Shown here piece after piece: positions 11,968 to 22,900 of a DNA stretch of 64,000 bases. Positions within the stretch are counted from its first letter, which is position 1, and each line of letters begins with the position of its first letter. Source of the stretch: Aquilaria yunnanensis. Its lineage: Eukaryota > Streptophyta > Magnoliopsida > Malvales > Thymelaeaceae. The notes under the pieces were generated by a model that had not been told where the DNA came from, ran no database searches, and saw only the letters and a list, made by a program, of their open reading frames with translations. A program made the translations under genes and the position numbers. The stretch spans positions 43,436,001 through 43,500,000 of the forward strand of contig CM077597.1 in NCBI GenBank assembly GCA_039654915.1, given 5' to 3'.

Positions 11968-12988
11968 TGATACGATCAAAAAAGGCACAACCAAGGATGG
12001 CAATGATCCATTGAAGATAACTAGTGGACCATTGACAAGGAAGAAGGCTAAGGAGCTCACTAGTGCACTTCAAGCTCGGATGTTGACAGATTGGCGATGT
12101 TCTGGTGGAAAAATCATATCTTGAGCTAAACAGATCCGAATTGAGTAATTCTTGATTCATTGGAAATATAACATCTGGAGCTACAAATCATATGAAGACC
12201 ATCAAACCCATTTTGCACGTTAAGGAGGTCCAATTTAGCTTCAAAGTCGCGATTTACGAGTTATCGCTGGTTCAGAAGCAGTTGCAGTATTCTGGGAATA
12301 TCTTTCGATTTAGAAGTCCATTTTGTGTGATTCAAGTGTGGTTTCGAAGCTAAGAAATATATCTACAACTTTCATGCTTTGCATTTTGAGAAATAATTGC
12401 TGCATCAAGTTCGAATTTCAGCTTGAAGTTGAAGACACAAGCAGGAACCACCCGAGAAGACTATTTTGGAGTTTTTATGGCCAATCTTGTTTTGTAACGT
12501 ATTTTATTTTATTTTCCTATTTATTTACATTATTTAGGATGTTATTTAGGCCATGGAATTGATTCAGGTCATTTAGGATAAAAGGAATTCGCTGCACACC
12601 TTAAACATGTGTTAAAAGTGTGTTAGAGTCCTAGTTTGACTAGGTTTTCTTGAGTCCTTTGTAACTAGGTTTCCTAGGTGACTTGGGCTGCGAATTTTGC
12701 CTAGCTTTTTACCCTAGTTTAGGCCTATATAAAGGCACATATTCTGGATGTAAACACACAGAAAAATTTCGAAATAATATTGCTCTTTGGAGATGTTTTC
12801 TCTTTGGTTCTTTGTGGACTGCCTTGGTGCACAAGTGTGCTTGTGTTCTTGGAGTTCTATACTTCTCGTTTCTAATCACAGGTTGATTAGGGGTGGGGGT
12901 TTTAAACCTAGTCTCTTTGATGTCTTGTGGAGCTTGAATCACATCTTGGGCGCGTTTCATGGTCTTTATACCAGCGGGGTTCGCATCA
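11968..12988 (+). repeat. S3, solo LTR of a CRM-like gypsy family
   Basis: A 1021-bp LTR from TGATACGATC to TTCGCATCA with perfect TSD GCTCT (11963-11967 and 12989-12993), inserted at the RT/RNase H junction of G0. It carries TATATAAA at about 12726-12733. The first 150 bp still read as the polyprotein tail ([20 protein letters not shown]), as expected in a family whose gag-pol frame runs into the LTR. Compared with the N1 LTR (59782-60914, same subfamily) it lacks 112 bp within that tail; the deletion ends lie at short CAAGCT repeats. Confidence 0.92.
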
Positions 12989-12993
12989 GCTCT

Positions 12994-13186
12994 CTAAAGC
13001 AGTTTTCACATTATACTGCCATTTAAATTTTTGGGAGATCTGGGTCAACTTAGTCAATGGTAATGCTATTTTGGAAAAGTTCTTAATAAACCTCCTCTAG
13101 TAACCTGTATGCCCCAAGAAATTGCTAATGTCAATCACCGTGGTTGGTCTAGGCCATTCTTTCAATGCCTTGACCTTTTCTGAGTC
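12994..13186 (-). pseudogene. G0 reverse transcriptase thumb remnant
   Basis: Minus-strand reading gives DSEKVKALKEWPRPTTVIDI followed by a FLG-Y-R-F-I-NF block, the conserved stretch after the gypsy RT palm. It continues into the RNase H beyond S3. The upstream RT is not in the window; the sequence switches at about 13181-13190 to the G1 LTR, with GAGTCA shared at the join. Confidence 0.75.
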
Positions 13187-15537
13187 ATAATAGTTATAAA
13201 CCATTATATAGCGTAATTTTCACCATAGTGGACAAAATGTGATGGTTAAAGTGAATAATCTACACCTCCCTAAAAGATTACAATGGTTACTTGGTACTAA
13301 AGGGAGCCCTAAAGGATTTATTGTTTTACAAGTAATCTATGGGTCTTATTGCAAGATTTCAAGACTTGGGTACTCAAACGTACAAATCTAAAAGAGAGAT
13401 TTTTTAAGGATTTGAATGGTATGGAACCAATTTTTGGAGGATAAATTGCATAAAGGAAACAAAAGCTTTTATTCAACATCCTAGGATAACTTGGTGTACA
13501 ATTGTTCGTAAAAATAACTTAGGGATGGGATGATTTTTGACAAGAGTCAAAGGTGGCCATTTCTAACATTATCCTAGCCTTTTATTTTCAGGTTCTAAGG
13601 TCAAAAAGGTGGGGTAAAGATTAGCCAAAATGTCATTGCCTAAGACATATAGTGACCTAAGTTAGGGTTAAGGTTAAACTATTCAAGTTAAGTACAATAT
13701 CTTGATTTCTTGCCATTTCTTGGCCATTTTTTTCCCCCACCAAGCACAACCTGTTCCTTATCTCCTCCATAGGCTTCCATACCACCATAGCTCAAGATTT
13801 CAAGAAATCACAATGGAAAGCAACCGGATGCACCAACAACAAGAAAAACCCTAGTTTTCGGGTTTATTGTCCAACATTTGTTATAATCAGCATTCACAGC
13901 CCAAGGTAAGGGTTTTATCTAGGTTTCATGGCTGTTTATTATTCAATACTAATGCCCAAACATCCATGAAGCTAAGACCCTATGCTTGGAAGAGAGCCAA
14001 GAGCTTGATGAACCAAGTTTAGGTTAAAGGGGAAATTGCACCTAGGGTTTCAGCCCTACCGCTTTTGTGCTCTGTTATGGCAGTGAAATTAAGGGTTTCT
14101 AGCACCCAAGTTAGTACCAACTAAGATCAATTAACCTCCTAAGACCAAGCATTAGATTCAGGATGGCTGCCATAGTGATTACATAAAGTTTATTTGAATG
14201 TTTATGAGCTAACCCTAATGATGTGTTGCTGCCAGCTCTACATTTGTTTGTTGCTATGTTGTTTGTGCATTTGGATGGCTATAGTTTTTTATATGTGCTT
14301 TGTTTTTTTGTTTTTATCTCTTTGGATTTCAGGTATGTTTCTGGGAATTCAAGTTTCTAATGATAAGCCCTTACTAAGTTTCTTCAAAGAGACTTACCCC
14401 CTTTCTGTCCATTTTAGGAGCACCTGAAAGAGAGCATTCAAACTAATAGCTTTCATTTTAATTTCTCTATGAAATTTCAGGTATATTAAATTCCATATGT
14501 TTGGTTGTAAACTGGAAATTTTCATTATTTTTGGAGCACATTAGCTATTTTTAGTAATGGTACTTTCTGCCTTATGCAGCAGCTGGTCCCTTCAAGTTTC
14601 TGGAGTGCTTAGTGCTTTTGAAGTTCTCCAAGAAGCTTAGTGTACATATTAACTAAATATTGTCATGTATGTGGTGCATAAATGCATGTAAATGATCTGG
14701 GTATGTTTTATGTGTAGTGTGAGATGGATATATGGCTCAATGGAGTATACAATGCTATCCATATGGTGTTTAGGGGCTATTCTGATGGCATTTTTATGAT
14801 GATGGTTAGAAGGGCTCTAAATTCAGGGGAATGGTTTTCCCATGTGTATAAGACATATATGGACAATACCAAGTGGGTTTTCCATCTAGAAATGAAGTGT
14901 ATGAATATTATGAAATTTTATATGGGCATAATGGTCAATAGTGGGTAAAATTTGGTACCCTGTACTCCAGCTACAATAACTTTCTGTACATAAACAATTT
15001 GGCTATGAAATTTTGACCACACCTATAACACTTCAAGAGGAATAACTTGGGTCTTGAATCACTAGATTTGGTGCCTTGTAGCTAGAGGTGTGGCCTGTCA
15101 AAATTGGCTGATTTTGTCAAGCACTGTTCATATGGTCATTTTTACCCCGGTTAAGTGTAAAATCCATAATTGTAAACTTAGATGGATTTAATGTCTCAAC
15201 CTGTTTTCCTATCAAGTTTTCAGTGTATTAAAGGGTTTAAAACCTTTCGGAGATAGGAGGAGACGTGTAGAATTTGAGGTGGACATGATGTGAAAGTTTG
15301 GACACATAAAATGTGCACCAATAGCTTCATGTGTGCATATGATTGTACATGCACTTGGGGATTTTATTCAAATTCCATATTGGCTAGGAATAAAGAATTT
15401 CACTGTCATCATTACTTATAGATGAAATTTTATGCGAATATATGAGTGATGGTGGGACCAATATACACATTTTTGTATAACGACCAAGAGGGCTCACTAA
15501 ATTTAATCACTGTATAGAAACACTCAGAGTGGTAACA
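13187..15537 (+). repeat. G1 5' LTR
   Basis: About 2350 bp, homologous along its length to the D2 LTR segments (35892-37883 and 40303-42291) but strongly diverged. It ends GGTAACA at 15537, matching the D2 LTR end GGGTAACA, and is followed within 6 bp by the primer-binding site. The first roughly 40 bp of the family LTR are missing at the junction with G0. Apart from short accidental frames it holds no coding sequence. Confidence 0.82.
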
Positions 15538-15542
15538 GAAGT

Positions 15543-15553
15543 TGGTATCAGAG
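15543..15553 (+). promoter_or_regulatory. Primer-binding site of G1
   Basis: TGGTATCAGAG, complementary to the 3' end of initiator Met tRNA, 5 nt downstream of the LTR end. It primes minus-strand DNA synthesis in these elements. Confidence 0.8.
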
Positions 15554-15690
15554 TATGGTTTGGATTGGAGTTGCATATAGGTATGCATGCACATATTTAC
15601 ATACATATAACTTAGTTGGGTCAGCTACTAGTGTTAAGTACCTAATGTATTGTATATATTGTGCTTTTTTGCTGATCATGGAACAGGAAA

Positions 15691-16702
15691 ATGGTAGCCA
15701 CAAGGAGAGGGGATCAGGGACCCCTAAGACCTCCTATTGAGCAAATATTGGCCAACAAAAAAGGAAGGGGTGTACAAGAGCAGCCAACTGTTCAAGGAAT
15801 GGAAAACCCAGCACCTGAAATGAACGTACCACAAGTGTAGGTCAAACTAGAAAGAAATCTGGCCCAGATAAATGAAAACTTAGTAAGGCTACTGCAAGCT
15901 CAACAACAAGGAGTCAAAGTAGCACAACCATTACCATAGGAGTAGAACCAAGAAGTTATTAGCATCAACCGAGTGACTATTCCTTCTAAAAGAAATGAAG
16001 ATGAAGAATTTGAAGAAGATGACGATAGAAGACATCCTAGAGGTAGAAGAATCAGGTATGAGGTTGGCCAAGTGTCAAGGGCGAATCACTCTGAAGCTAG
16101 GAACCTTAGTGAAAGGAGAGAAAGAAGAAGGCCTAGAGAGCATCAAAAGTCTGAGGGGTCACACAGGTCTAAAAGGCACAGAGCTGAAGATCTTAAGGGC
16201 TCTCACGATGTCAGATTGTTAGAGAGGTTTCAAGGCCTAAGACCTCCACAATTTGATGGCAGAGCTGGACTGGAGAAAGCTAAGGAGTGGCTAAGATTCC
16301 TCGAGAAGATGTTTTAGATGATGCATTTGAGCTCCACACAGAAAGTATCTTTGGCTACCTACAATCTTGTATGTAGTGCAGAAATGTGGTCGAGAAGTGT
16401 TAGAGATAGGTAAGTTGCCCAGAGAGGTAAAAGAGTAGATCATGAGCTAGAGATGACATGGTCTGAATTTACAAGGATGTTCCAAGACTAGTATGTAAGT
16501 GATGCCATCAAATACCAAAAATAGGCTGAGTTTGATGCACTAAAATAAGACAATCTTAGTGTTTTGGAATATGAACACAAGCTCAACCAACTTGTGAGGT
16601 ATGCACCACAATACCACGAGTTGGAAGAACTTAAAGCAAAGAGGTTTATCAAAGGTCTGAGACCAGATATCAGGAAAGCCACTAGGCCTTTCAATGCCCT
16701 TA
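15691..16702 (+). pseudogene. G1 gag, N-terminal and middle part
   Basis: The ATG at 15691 opens MVATRRGDQGPLRPP, a start common in Del-type gag. Reading continues in one frame through stops near 15838 and 15939 into 15973-16317, an acidic then basic Arg-rich segment (EDDDRRHPRGRRIR) followed by the gag core RPPQFDGRAGLEKAKEWLRF. Beyond it, the weaker capsid reading continues with further stops to 16702, where CRM-1 is inserted. The rest of gag resumes at 32595. Capsid protein of the element; now a pseudogene. Confidence 0.85.
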
Positions 16703-17205
16703 TGATATGATCAAGGAAGGCACACATGGAGAAGGCAAGGACCCATTGAAGGTTTCTAGTGGACCTATGACAAGGAAGAAAGCTAAGGAGCTCTCAAGTG
16801 CACTACAAGGCTTTGTTTCAAGTTTCTTCATGGAGAATGGACATGGAACTTCACAAGGAGCTGCTGGAACTTTCAAGACACCATATGGACATGATGTATA
16901 TGCTTGGTACTCAGTTTTGGAGTGCTTAGATAAGTCACAAAACAAGGACACCAAGGACACCACTCAAAGTGCACCATTTGAGCCACCTTAAGTGTTCTTG
17001 ATGCATTTTGTGTCCACAAGCTGGATTTGTGAGCTCTAACTTTCCAGACCTTCATTACCACATCTAAGATGAAGATTCATTCCATTGGAACTCAAAGATT
17101 CAAGCTTGGAGCTGAAGATACAAGAGAGAACCTTAAAGTGCCCAAAATGCACCCAAAAAGGCTATTTGGGAGTTTTCGGGTTTAATCTTGTATTCATATT
17201 TTATT
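16703..17205 (+). repeat. CRM-1 5' LTR, left part
   Basis: First 503 bp of the 5' LTR, up to the end of the C2 target site TTATT (17201-17205). It still contains the short reading [15 protein letters not shown] at 16707-16991, the 5' LTR copy of the polyprotein tail, which is not expressed from this position in the usual sense. Confidence 0.92.
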
Positions 17206-17769
17206 TGAAGATTTTCAGGATCTCAATAATAACATACTCTTATGTTATTCATTTGTGTATATGCCACATGCATATAAGTTTTCCATACATATTGTCTCAA
17301 AAACAATATCTAGCATGCTATTTGAGTTCAACATGAATATAGACATACTTATCCAGTCAAACAAACTTAGCATGCCACTAAGATCATTCATAAAACTTAA
17401 ATCCTTAGCATGCTACTAAAGCAAGAAAGGATGCGTACCTTCCTTTTTGATAGTCTTGTGCCGAAAAGGAAAAGGAAGGACTTGATCTTAGAGATACGCC
17501 TTGAGGCTTGAATTGAGATGAAGAATCTCAATGTAATTCCACCCACAATGCTCTAAGAAAGTGTCTAATATTTCGGCTCTTTAAAGGAATGAAAGGAGGA
17601 ATTTTTCTCTCAAGAAAAATGGTGCAAATTGAGTGTAAAATTCGTACCCACAATGGCCAGCCACTAAAGGCTATTTATAGATGACCAAAAGGCACACCTT
17701 TACACCAAGAAAGGTGTCCTTTAAGCCAAAGAACACTTCCTTTGGCTAAGGGTCATGTATGGTGGCGAA

Positions 17770-17930
17770 AATACATGTCTTTTAGCCAAGGAACACTTCC
17801 TTTGGCCTATAACCACCCATAACTACCTTATGGGCGAAAATACATGTCTTTTAAGTCAAGGAACACTTCCTTTGGCCTATAACCACCCATAACTACCTTA
17901 TGGGCGAAAATACATGTCTTTTAAGTCTAA
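17770..17930. repeat. 70-bp tandem repeat in the C2 LTR
   Basis: A 70-bp unit starting at GAACACTTCC (17791) repeats at 17861, and the flanks hold partial copies of the GAACACTTCCTTTGG motif. The same block is present in the other LTR at about 24848-25008. On the minus strand it lies downstream of the presumed TSS of the element in the 5' copy or upstream of it depending on the exact TATA used; its role is unknown. Confidence 0.85.
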
Positions 17931-18234
17931 AGGACATCACATTTGGTGCAATAACCACCTCAACCACCTCCATGGCCGAACATACATGTCCTTTAAAGTC
18001 AAAGGACATCACTCTTGGTGCTATAAGTACCCTATGGCCAAATATACATGTCCATTCACCCAAGGAACACTTCCTTTGGATGAAAGGACATGTTCTTTTA
18101 GCCAAGAGTTATTTCTTTTGATGAAGAGACATACCTTTACACAAAAGATGTGTCTCTTGGTGGTTTTGAGCTAAAAACAAGGTGAGCTGGCACAAAGCTA
18201 GCTCAATATGCTACTTATGCACCATTGAGCTCCT

Positions 18235-18612
18235 TTGAGCTCCAACCTGGCACCATGAACTAAGGTCCAGCTCCAAGAACTGACCTTGAGCTGGAGTTAG
18301 CTGCTTTCAGCTGAAGTAAACTGAAGTCCAGCTACACTCAGCTACCAAAAGCTGAAGTGAGCTGACTTGAGCTAAAGTCCAGCTACATTCAGCTACCATA
18401 AGCTGAAGTGAGCTGACTTGAGCTTACTTGAGCTAACTTGAGCTGAAGTCCAGCTACATTCAGCTACCATAAGCTGAAGTGAGCTGACTTGAGCTGACTT
18501 GAGCTAACTTGAGCTGAAGTCCAGCTACTTTGAGCTACTTATAGCTGAAGTGAGCTGACTTGAGCTAAGGGGAGCTACTTCTAGCTGCCTTAGATACCTT
18601 TTCAAGCTATAG
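18235..18612. repeat. AGCT-rich tandem repeat in the C2 LTR
   Basis: Dozens of GAGCT/AGCTG words arranged in repeat units that start AAGTCCAGCTAC, with unit lengths of about 52, 71 and 71 bp. On the minus strand this lies 60-440 bp from the LTR start, in the U3 part, upstream of the TATA-like site. The same block is in the other LTR at 25314-25691. It could be a cluster of regulatory sites; that is inference. Confidence 0.85.
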
Positions 18613-18672
18613 TTAGCTCAACGAGCTCAAATCCTATCTTAAAAGGATCTTGGTGCGCCAAGAATTCCAACA

Positions 18673-18683
18673 AACTCCCACTC
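18673..18683 (-). promoter_or_regulatory. Polypurine tract of C2
   Basis: GAGTGGGAGTT on the minus strand, immediately before the TGTTGG start of the 3' LTR. Typical copia plus-strand primer. Confidence 0.85.
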
Positions 18684-19960
18684 GCACTAAGATGCTTTTA
18701 AAACTCCCAGCTCCCACTCAAAACAAAACTCCTTAATCCTTATAGCCGAAATAATCTAGACACTTCTACATATATAGAGTTGTGGGTGCGACCTTAAGGC
18801 ACACACACTAAGTCTCTTCTATTGAGGTTGTTAGACTCTCAATAGAAGATTGTCCTCTCCTCATAGTTTGAACTTCTTCAAACTTTCCTTGAACACATCA
18901 AGTACAAGTGTGTTGCTTAAACACATCAAGCTTTCTTGAACACATCAAGTTTTTCTTGAACACATCAAGTTTTGCCTTTCAGACCCCAGACATATGATAC
19001 ACTTCTTAATCACAATCAGTCTCTTTCTCTGAATTTCAACTCCTTGAAATCCATGATTGTATTAAGCATTGTGTACTCATTTAAATCACAATTCAATCTA
19101 TCATACTACTCACAGTAATATGTGGGCCCAAGATTGAATTTAGTGAACGTGTACCATCTTAATGTCTTTCCTTTGAGCTTCAACTACTTAGGTCAATGAA
19201 TTAACATGATCACCCAAAAGGAGGATACTCCAGTCTCATTTCTCTAAGACCTTCGACAACCAATCAAAGTGATCATAATTAACTCAACTTCCTAATAGCA
19301 AGCTATAGTCACTAAGAGTCTGATTTGAAGAATCTCACACTAAGCAAGAACAGAGACAACTTGCTTAAATTCTTCTATGGTCGTATTTCATGGTCATGGA
19401 ACACTTGGAAACACATCCATTAAAGTTCCAGAATACTCTTCTAAGGTGTTTTACTCATGTCACTCCCACTTGGAGTGATCTCCATTCCAATTGAGGAGTG
19501 TGTCATTTCTCCCTCTTAAAACACCATTAAGTGTACTCCTCTTAACATATAAAAGGAGGACATGTCAATAACCATGAAATTTCTCCATGTAAGCCCTTGC
19601 TTACATCTAACATAGGCTAGGATGTATGAATGGTCATACAAACTGAATGCACCAAAGCATTGAACCTTGATTACTCATAATCTAGGCGACCATGAAAGGC
19701 TAAAGTGTCATGTGTTGGAGCATGACTCCCACTTAAATGTACCATTCATTTAAGTCTTTAGCCAGTCTCATCCTTAATCTTACACAAAGATCAAGGGCGA
19801 ATGACTTGTGTGAGAAAGTCATTCTCTACCTATGTTTGACATGTTCATTTGTTCGTTGTGTTTTCTAAAATTGAACTGATTATTTCATAAAATAATCTAT
19901 ATTATCACAAAAATAATACTTAACATGTGTGACACCAAAGAGGTGAAGTACATCCAACAT
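18684..19960 (-). other. C2 untranslated region between pol and 3' LTR
   Basis: 1.28 kb with no open frame of note; no envelope-like gene is seen. At about 18889-18972 a short unit around TTGAACACATCAAG occurs four times. The rest shows nothing I can name. Confidence 0.8.
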
Positions 19961-22900
19961 TTACATTCTTCTAAGACCCATTGCTCTAACATGTCGAGCA
20001 AACACAAGTGGTGGCAATGGCTTAGTGAGAGGATCTGCCACCATCAGGTCTGTAGAAATGTACTCAATCCTAACTTCACCCTCTTCAATTGCATCCCTTA
20101 CAAAGTTATATTTCATGCTAATGTGCTTGGTTTTTCCATGGTATTTGGGGTCCTTAGTATAAGCCATGGCTGCCATACTATCACTGTAGATAGTAATAGG
20201 TCTCTCAATAGAAACCTTGGACTCCAAATTCTTAAGGAAATAACCTAGCCAAAGGGCTTCTTGTACAGCTGAGGCACATGAAACAAATTCAGCCTCCATT
20301 GTGGACAATGCTGTACAAGTTTGTTTCTTACTACACCAAGTAGTAGCAGCACCATTTAGCATGAAAAGATAACCAGATGTAGACTTGTTGGAGTCTCTAT
20401 CCCCACCCCAGTCAGCATCAGAATAGCCACGTAAACCAAGGTCTTTACCTTGGTAACAAAGCCAATAATCCTTAGTACCCTTGAGGTACCTTAGGATCCT
20501 CTTGACATTCTTCCAATGCTCCAGACCAGGGTTGGAAGAATATCGTGCTAAAAGACCAACCGCTTGGCTGATGTCTGGCCTTGTACATAACATGGCGTAC
20601 ATCAAGCTACCAATGGCACTTAGGTAGGGAATCTGAGCCATCTCTTCCTTCTCCTTTGGAGTCTTAGGACATAAGTCCTGTTCAATCTTGCAACCATATG
20701 CAAGAGGTGTACTCATGGGCTTTGCATTTGTTAAGTTGAACCTTGCAAGAATCTTATCAATATAAGATTCTTGAGAAAGGGCCAATAGCCTTGCCTTTCT
20801 ATTCCTCAGGATCTTCACCCCTAGAATAAAGGCAGCCTCTCCCATATCCTTCATGTCAAAGGTGGAAGACAACCATCCCTTGATGGTACTTAACAATGCA
20901 AGCCTATTACTTGCAATCAGTATATCATCTACATATAGAGTCAATACTGCAAAACTAGACCCAGAAGAGTACAAGTATACACAATGGTCTTCATGCATCA
21001 TCACAAAGCCATAGTTTGTGATTGCATGGTGAAACTTCAAGTACCACTGTCTTGAAGCTTGCTTAAGACCATAGATAGACTTCTTTAGTCTACATACCTT
21101 GTCCTCATGACCCTTTTGGACAAACCCCTCAGGTTGTCTCATATATATCTCCTCACTCAATTCACCATTGAGAAAGGCGGTCTTTACATCCATCTAATGT
21201 AACTCTAAGTCTAGATTTGCCACAATGGCAAGTAATATCCTAATGGAAGTGAATTTCACAACAGGAGAGAAGGTGTCTTTGAAATCAACACCCTCCTTCT
21301 GTGTGAAACCCTTGGCCACCAACCGGGCCTTGTATCTTTCGATACTTCCATCAGAGTTCACCTTGATCTTGAGAACCCACTTGTTCCCAATTGCCTTACG
21401 GCCTAGAGGAAGATCACTTAACTCCCAAACCCCATTGAGATGCATCGAATGCAACTCATCCTTCATTGCATTTAGCCACTCTTCCCTTTGTTCACCCTCA
21501 AGAGCCTCCTCAATGTTACTTGGCTCATCTATCTCAGATGCAACCAAGTTTGCCTCACTATCCAGGATCCACCATTCTTTAGGTGGTCCAAATTTCCTCA
21601 TTGATCTTCTCAATATAGGCTGAGATGGAGGCAACTCATGCTCCATCTCTTGAGGCTCAACATTTTGCCCTTGAGTATCCTCAACTCCCTCTTGAACAAA
21701 ACCTTCCTCTTGGAAGTCTTGCTCATGTTGGTCCACAACAACAGGGATTTCTAGAGCCATTGCTCCACGTGGTTGAGGTACTCCCTCTAGAGTAGGTGCA
21801 TGTGTCCCAAGTGTCCTTATGACACTTGGTTGACCCTCATCTAGGATCTGGCTTAATGAGGTTAAGTCACCACACTCACCAACTTTGGGGAACTCATCCT
21901 CCACAAAGTTAGCATTCCTTGCATCAAAGATGTTCCCAATTTTGTGACTTACATCCAAGAACACATAACCCCTAGATTGTTCAGCATAACCAAGGAAGGC
22001 ACACTTCCTCCCTCTTGGACCCAACTTTCCCAAAGGGTGGTCCGTTATGTGAACATAAGCTAAACAACCCCAAGGGCGTAAATAGCTTAGGTTAGGAGTT
22101 TTCTTCTTCCATAACTCATATGGAGAAGAATTCACATTCTTGGTGGGTACTCTATTAAGGACATGAACTGCACACAGCAGTGCATCACTCCAATAAGTGA
22201 TGTCTAAATTGGCCTTTGCCATCATGGAACGTACCATGTCCATAAGAGTTCTATTCTTCCTCTCAGACACTCCATTCTGTTGGGGTGTCCAAGGAAGGGT
22301 GAACTCCCTCTCAATACCTTTCAAGTCACAAAATGCTTTGAATGCATTAGATGTATACTCTCCACCCCTATCTGTCCTCAAGGACTTAATCTTCTTACCT
22401 ACTTGGTTCTCAACCAAGTACACATACTTCTCAAAGCATGCCAAGGCCTCTGCCTTGTTTCTGAGTAAGTAGATATGGGTGAATCAAGTATAATCATCTG
22501 TGAATGTGATGAAATACTTAAATCCATTTCTAGATTCAACCCTCATTGGCCCACACAGGTCAGAGTGAACTAAACTAAGTGCCTCACCTCTCCTAGTTGC
22601 TTTGCCAAAAGGCTTTCTTGTGGCTTTGCCTTCTAGGCATGATTGACAACTTGGAAGGACAACCTTGGTCAAGGAACCTAGCAAGCCACCCTTGGCTAGC
22701 TTGTTCATTCTATCTTGACCAATATGACCTAACCTTTCATGCCATCTCATTTCATTTGTGACCTCTGTCACATAGCAACTAGGACTTGCAACAGAATGGT
22801 CAGTTGGCTTTAACTCATAAAGCCCATTATTAACTGAACAAGTGCACACTATCTGATTATCTTTAATAATAGACACACTATTATTAAAGAAATTAAAGCA

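Larger units (their letters stand above)
17206..18672 (-). repeat. C2 3' LTR
   Basis: 1467 bp. On the minus strand it begins TGTTGGAATTC at 18672. Differences from the 5' LTR that I can see: T versus C at about 18028, and A versus G at about 18041; the second turns CG into CA. Contains two internal tandem-repeat blocks described separately. Confidence 0.95.

Noticed and set aside
13187..15537. Small frames at 14194-14427 and 14724-14948 as possible host genes
   Set aside because: The region aligns with the D2 LTR and the frames are not shared by that copy, so they are chance.
17770..17930. CRISPR-like spaced repeats
   Set aside because: Repeats are contiguous tandem units without unique spacers, in an LTR of a plant element.
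17893..18174. Overlapping open frames on both strands, repeated at 24972-25253
   Set aside because: They lie in the C2 LTRs across the 70-bp repeats, occur twice because the LTR occurs twice, and have no domain. They are by-products of repeat sequence.
18684..19960. Possible envelope-like gene of C2
   Set aside because: The long gap after pol is typical of where such a gene would sit, but no open frame, signal peptide or membrane segment is present.
21225..21623. 132-codon plus-strand frame opposite C2 pol
   Set aside because: Shadow of the C2 coding strand; the same kind of shadow occurs at 23115-23459 and opposite CRM-2 at 43633-44061 and 47784-48122.
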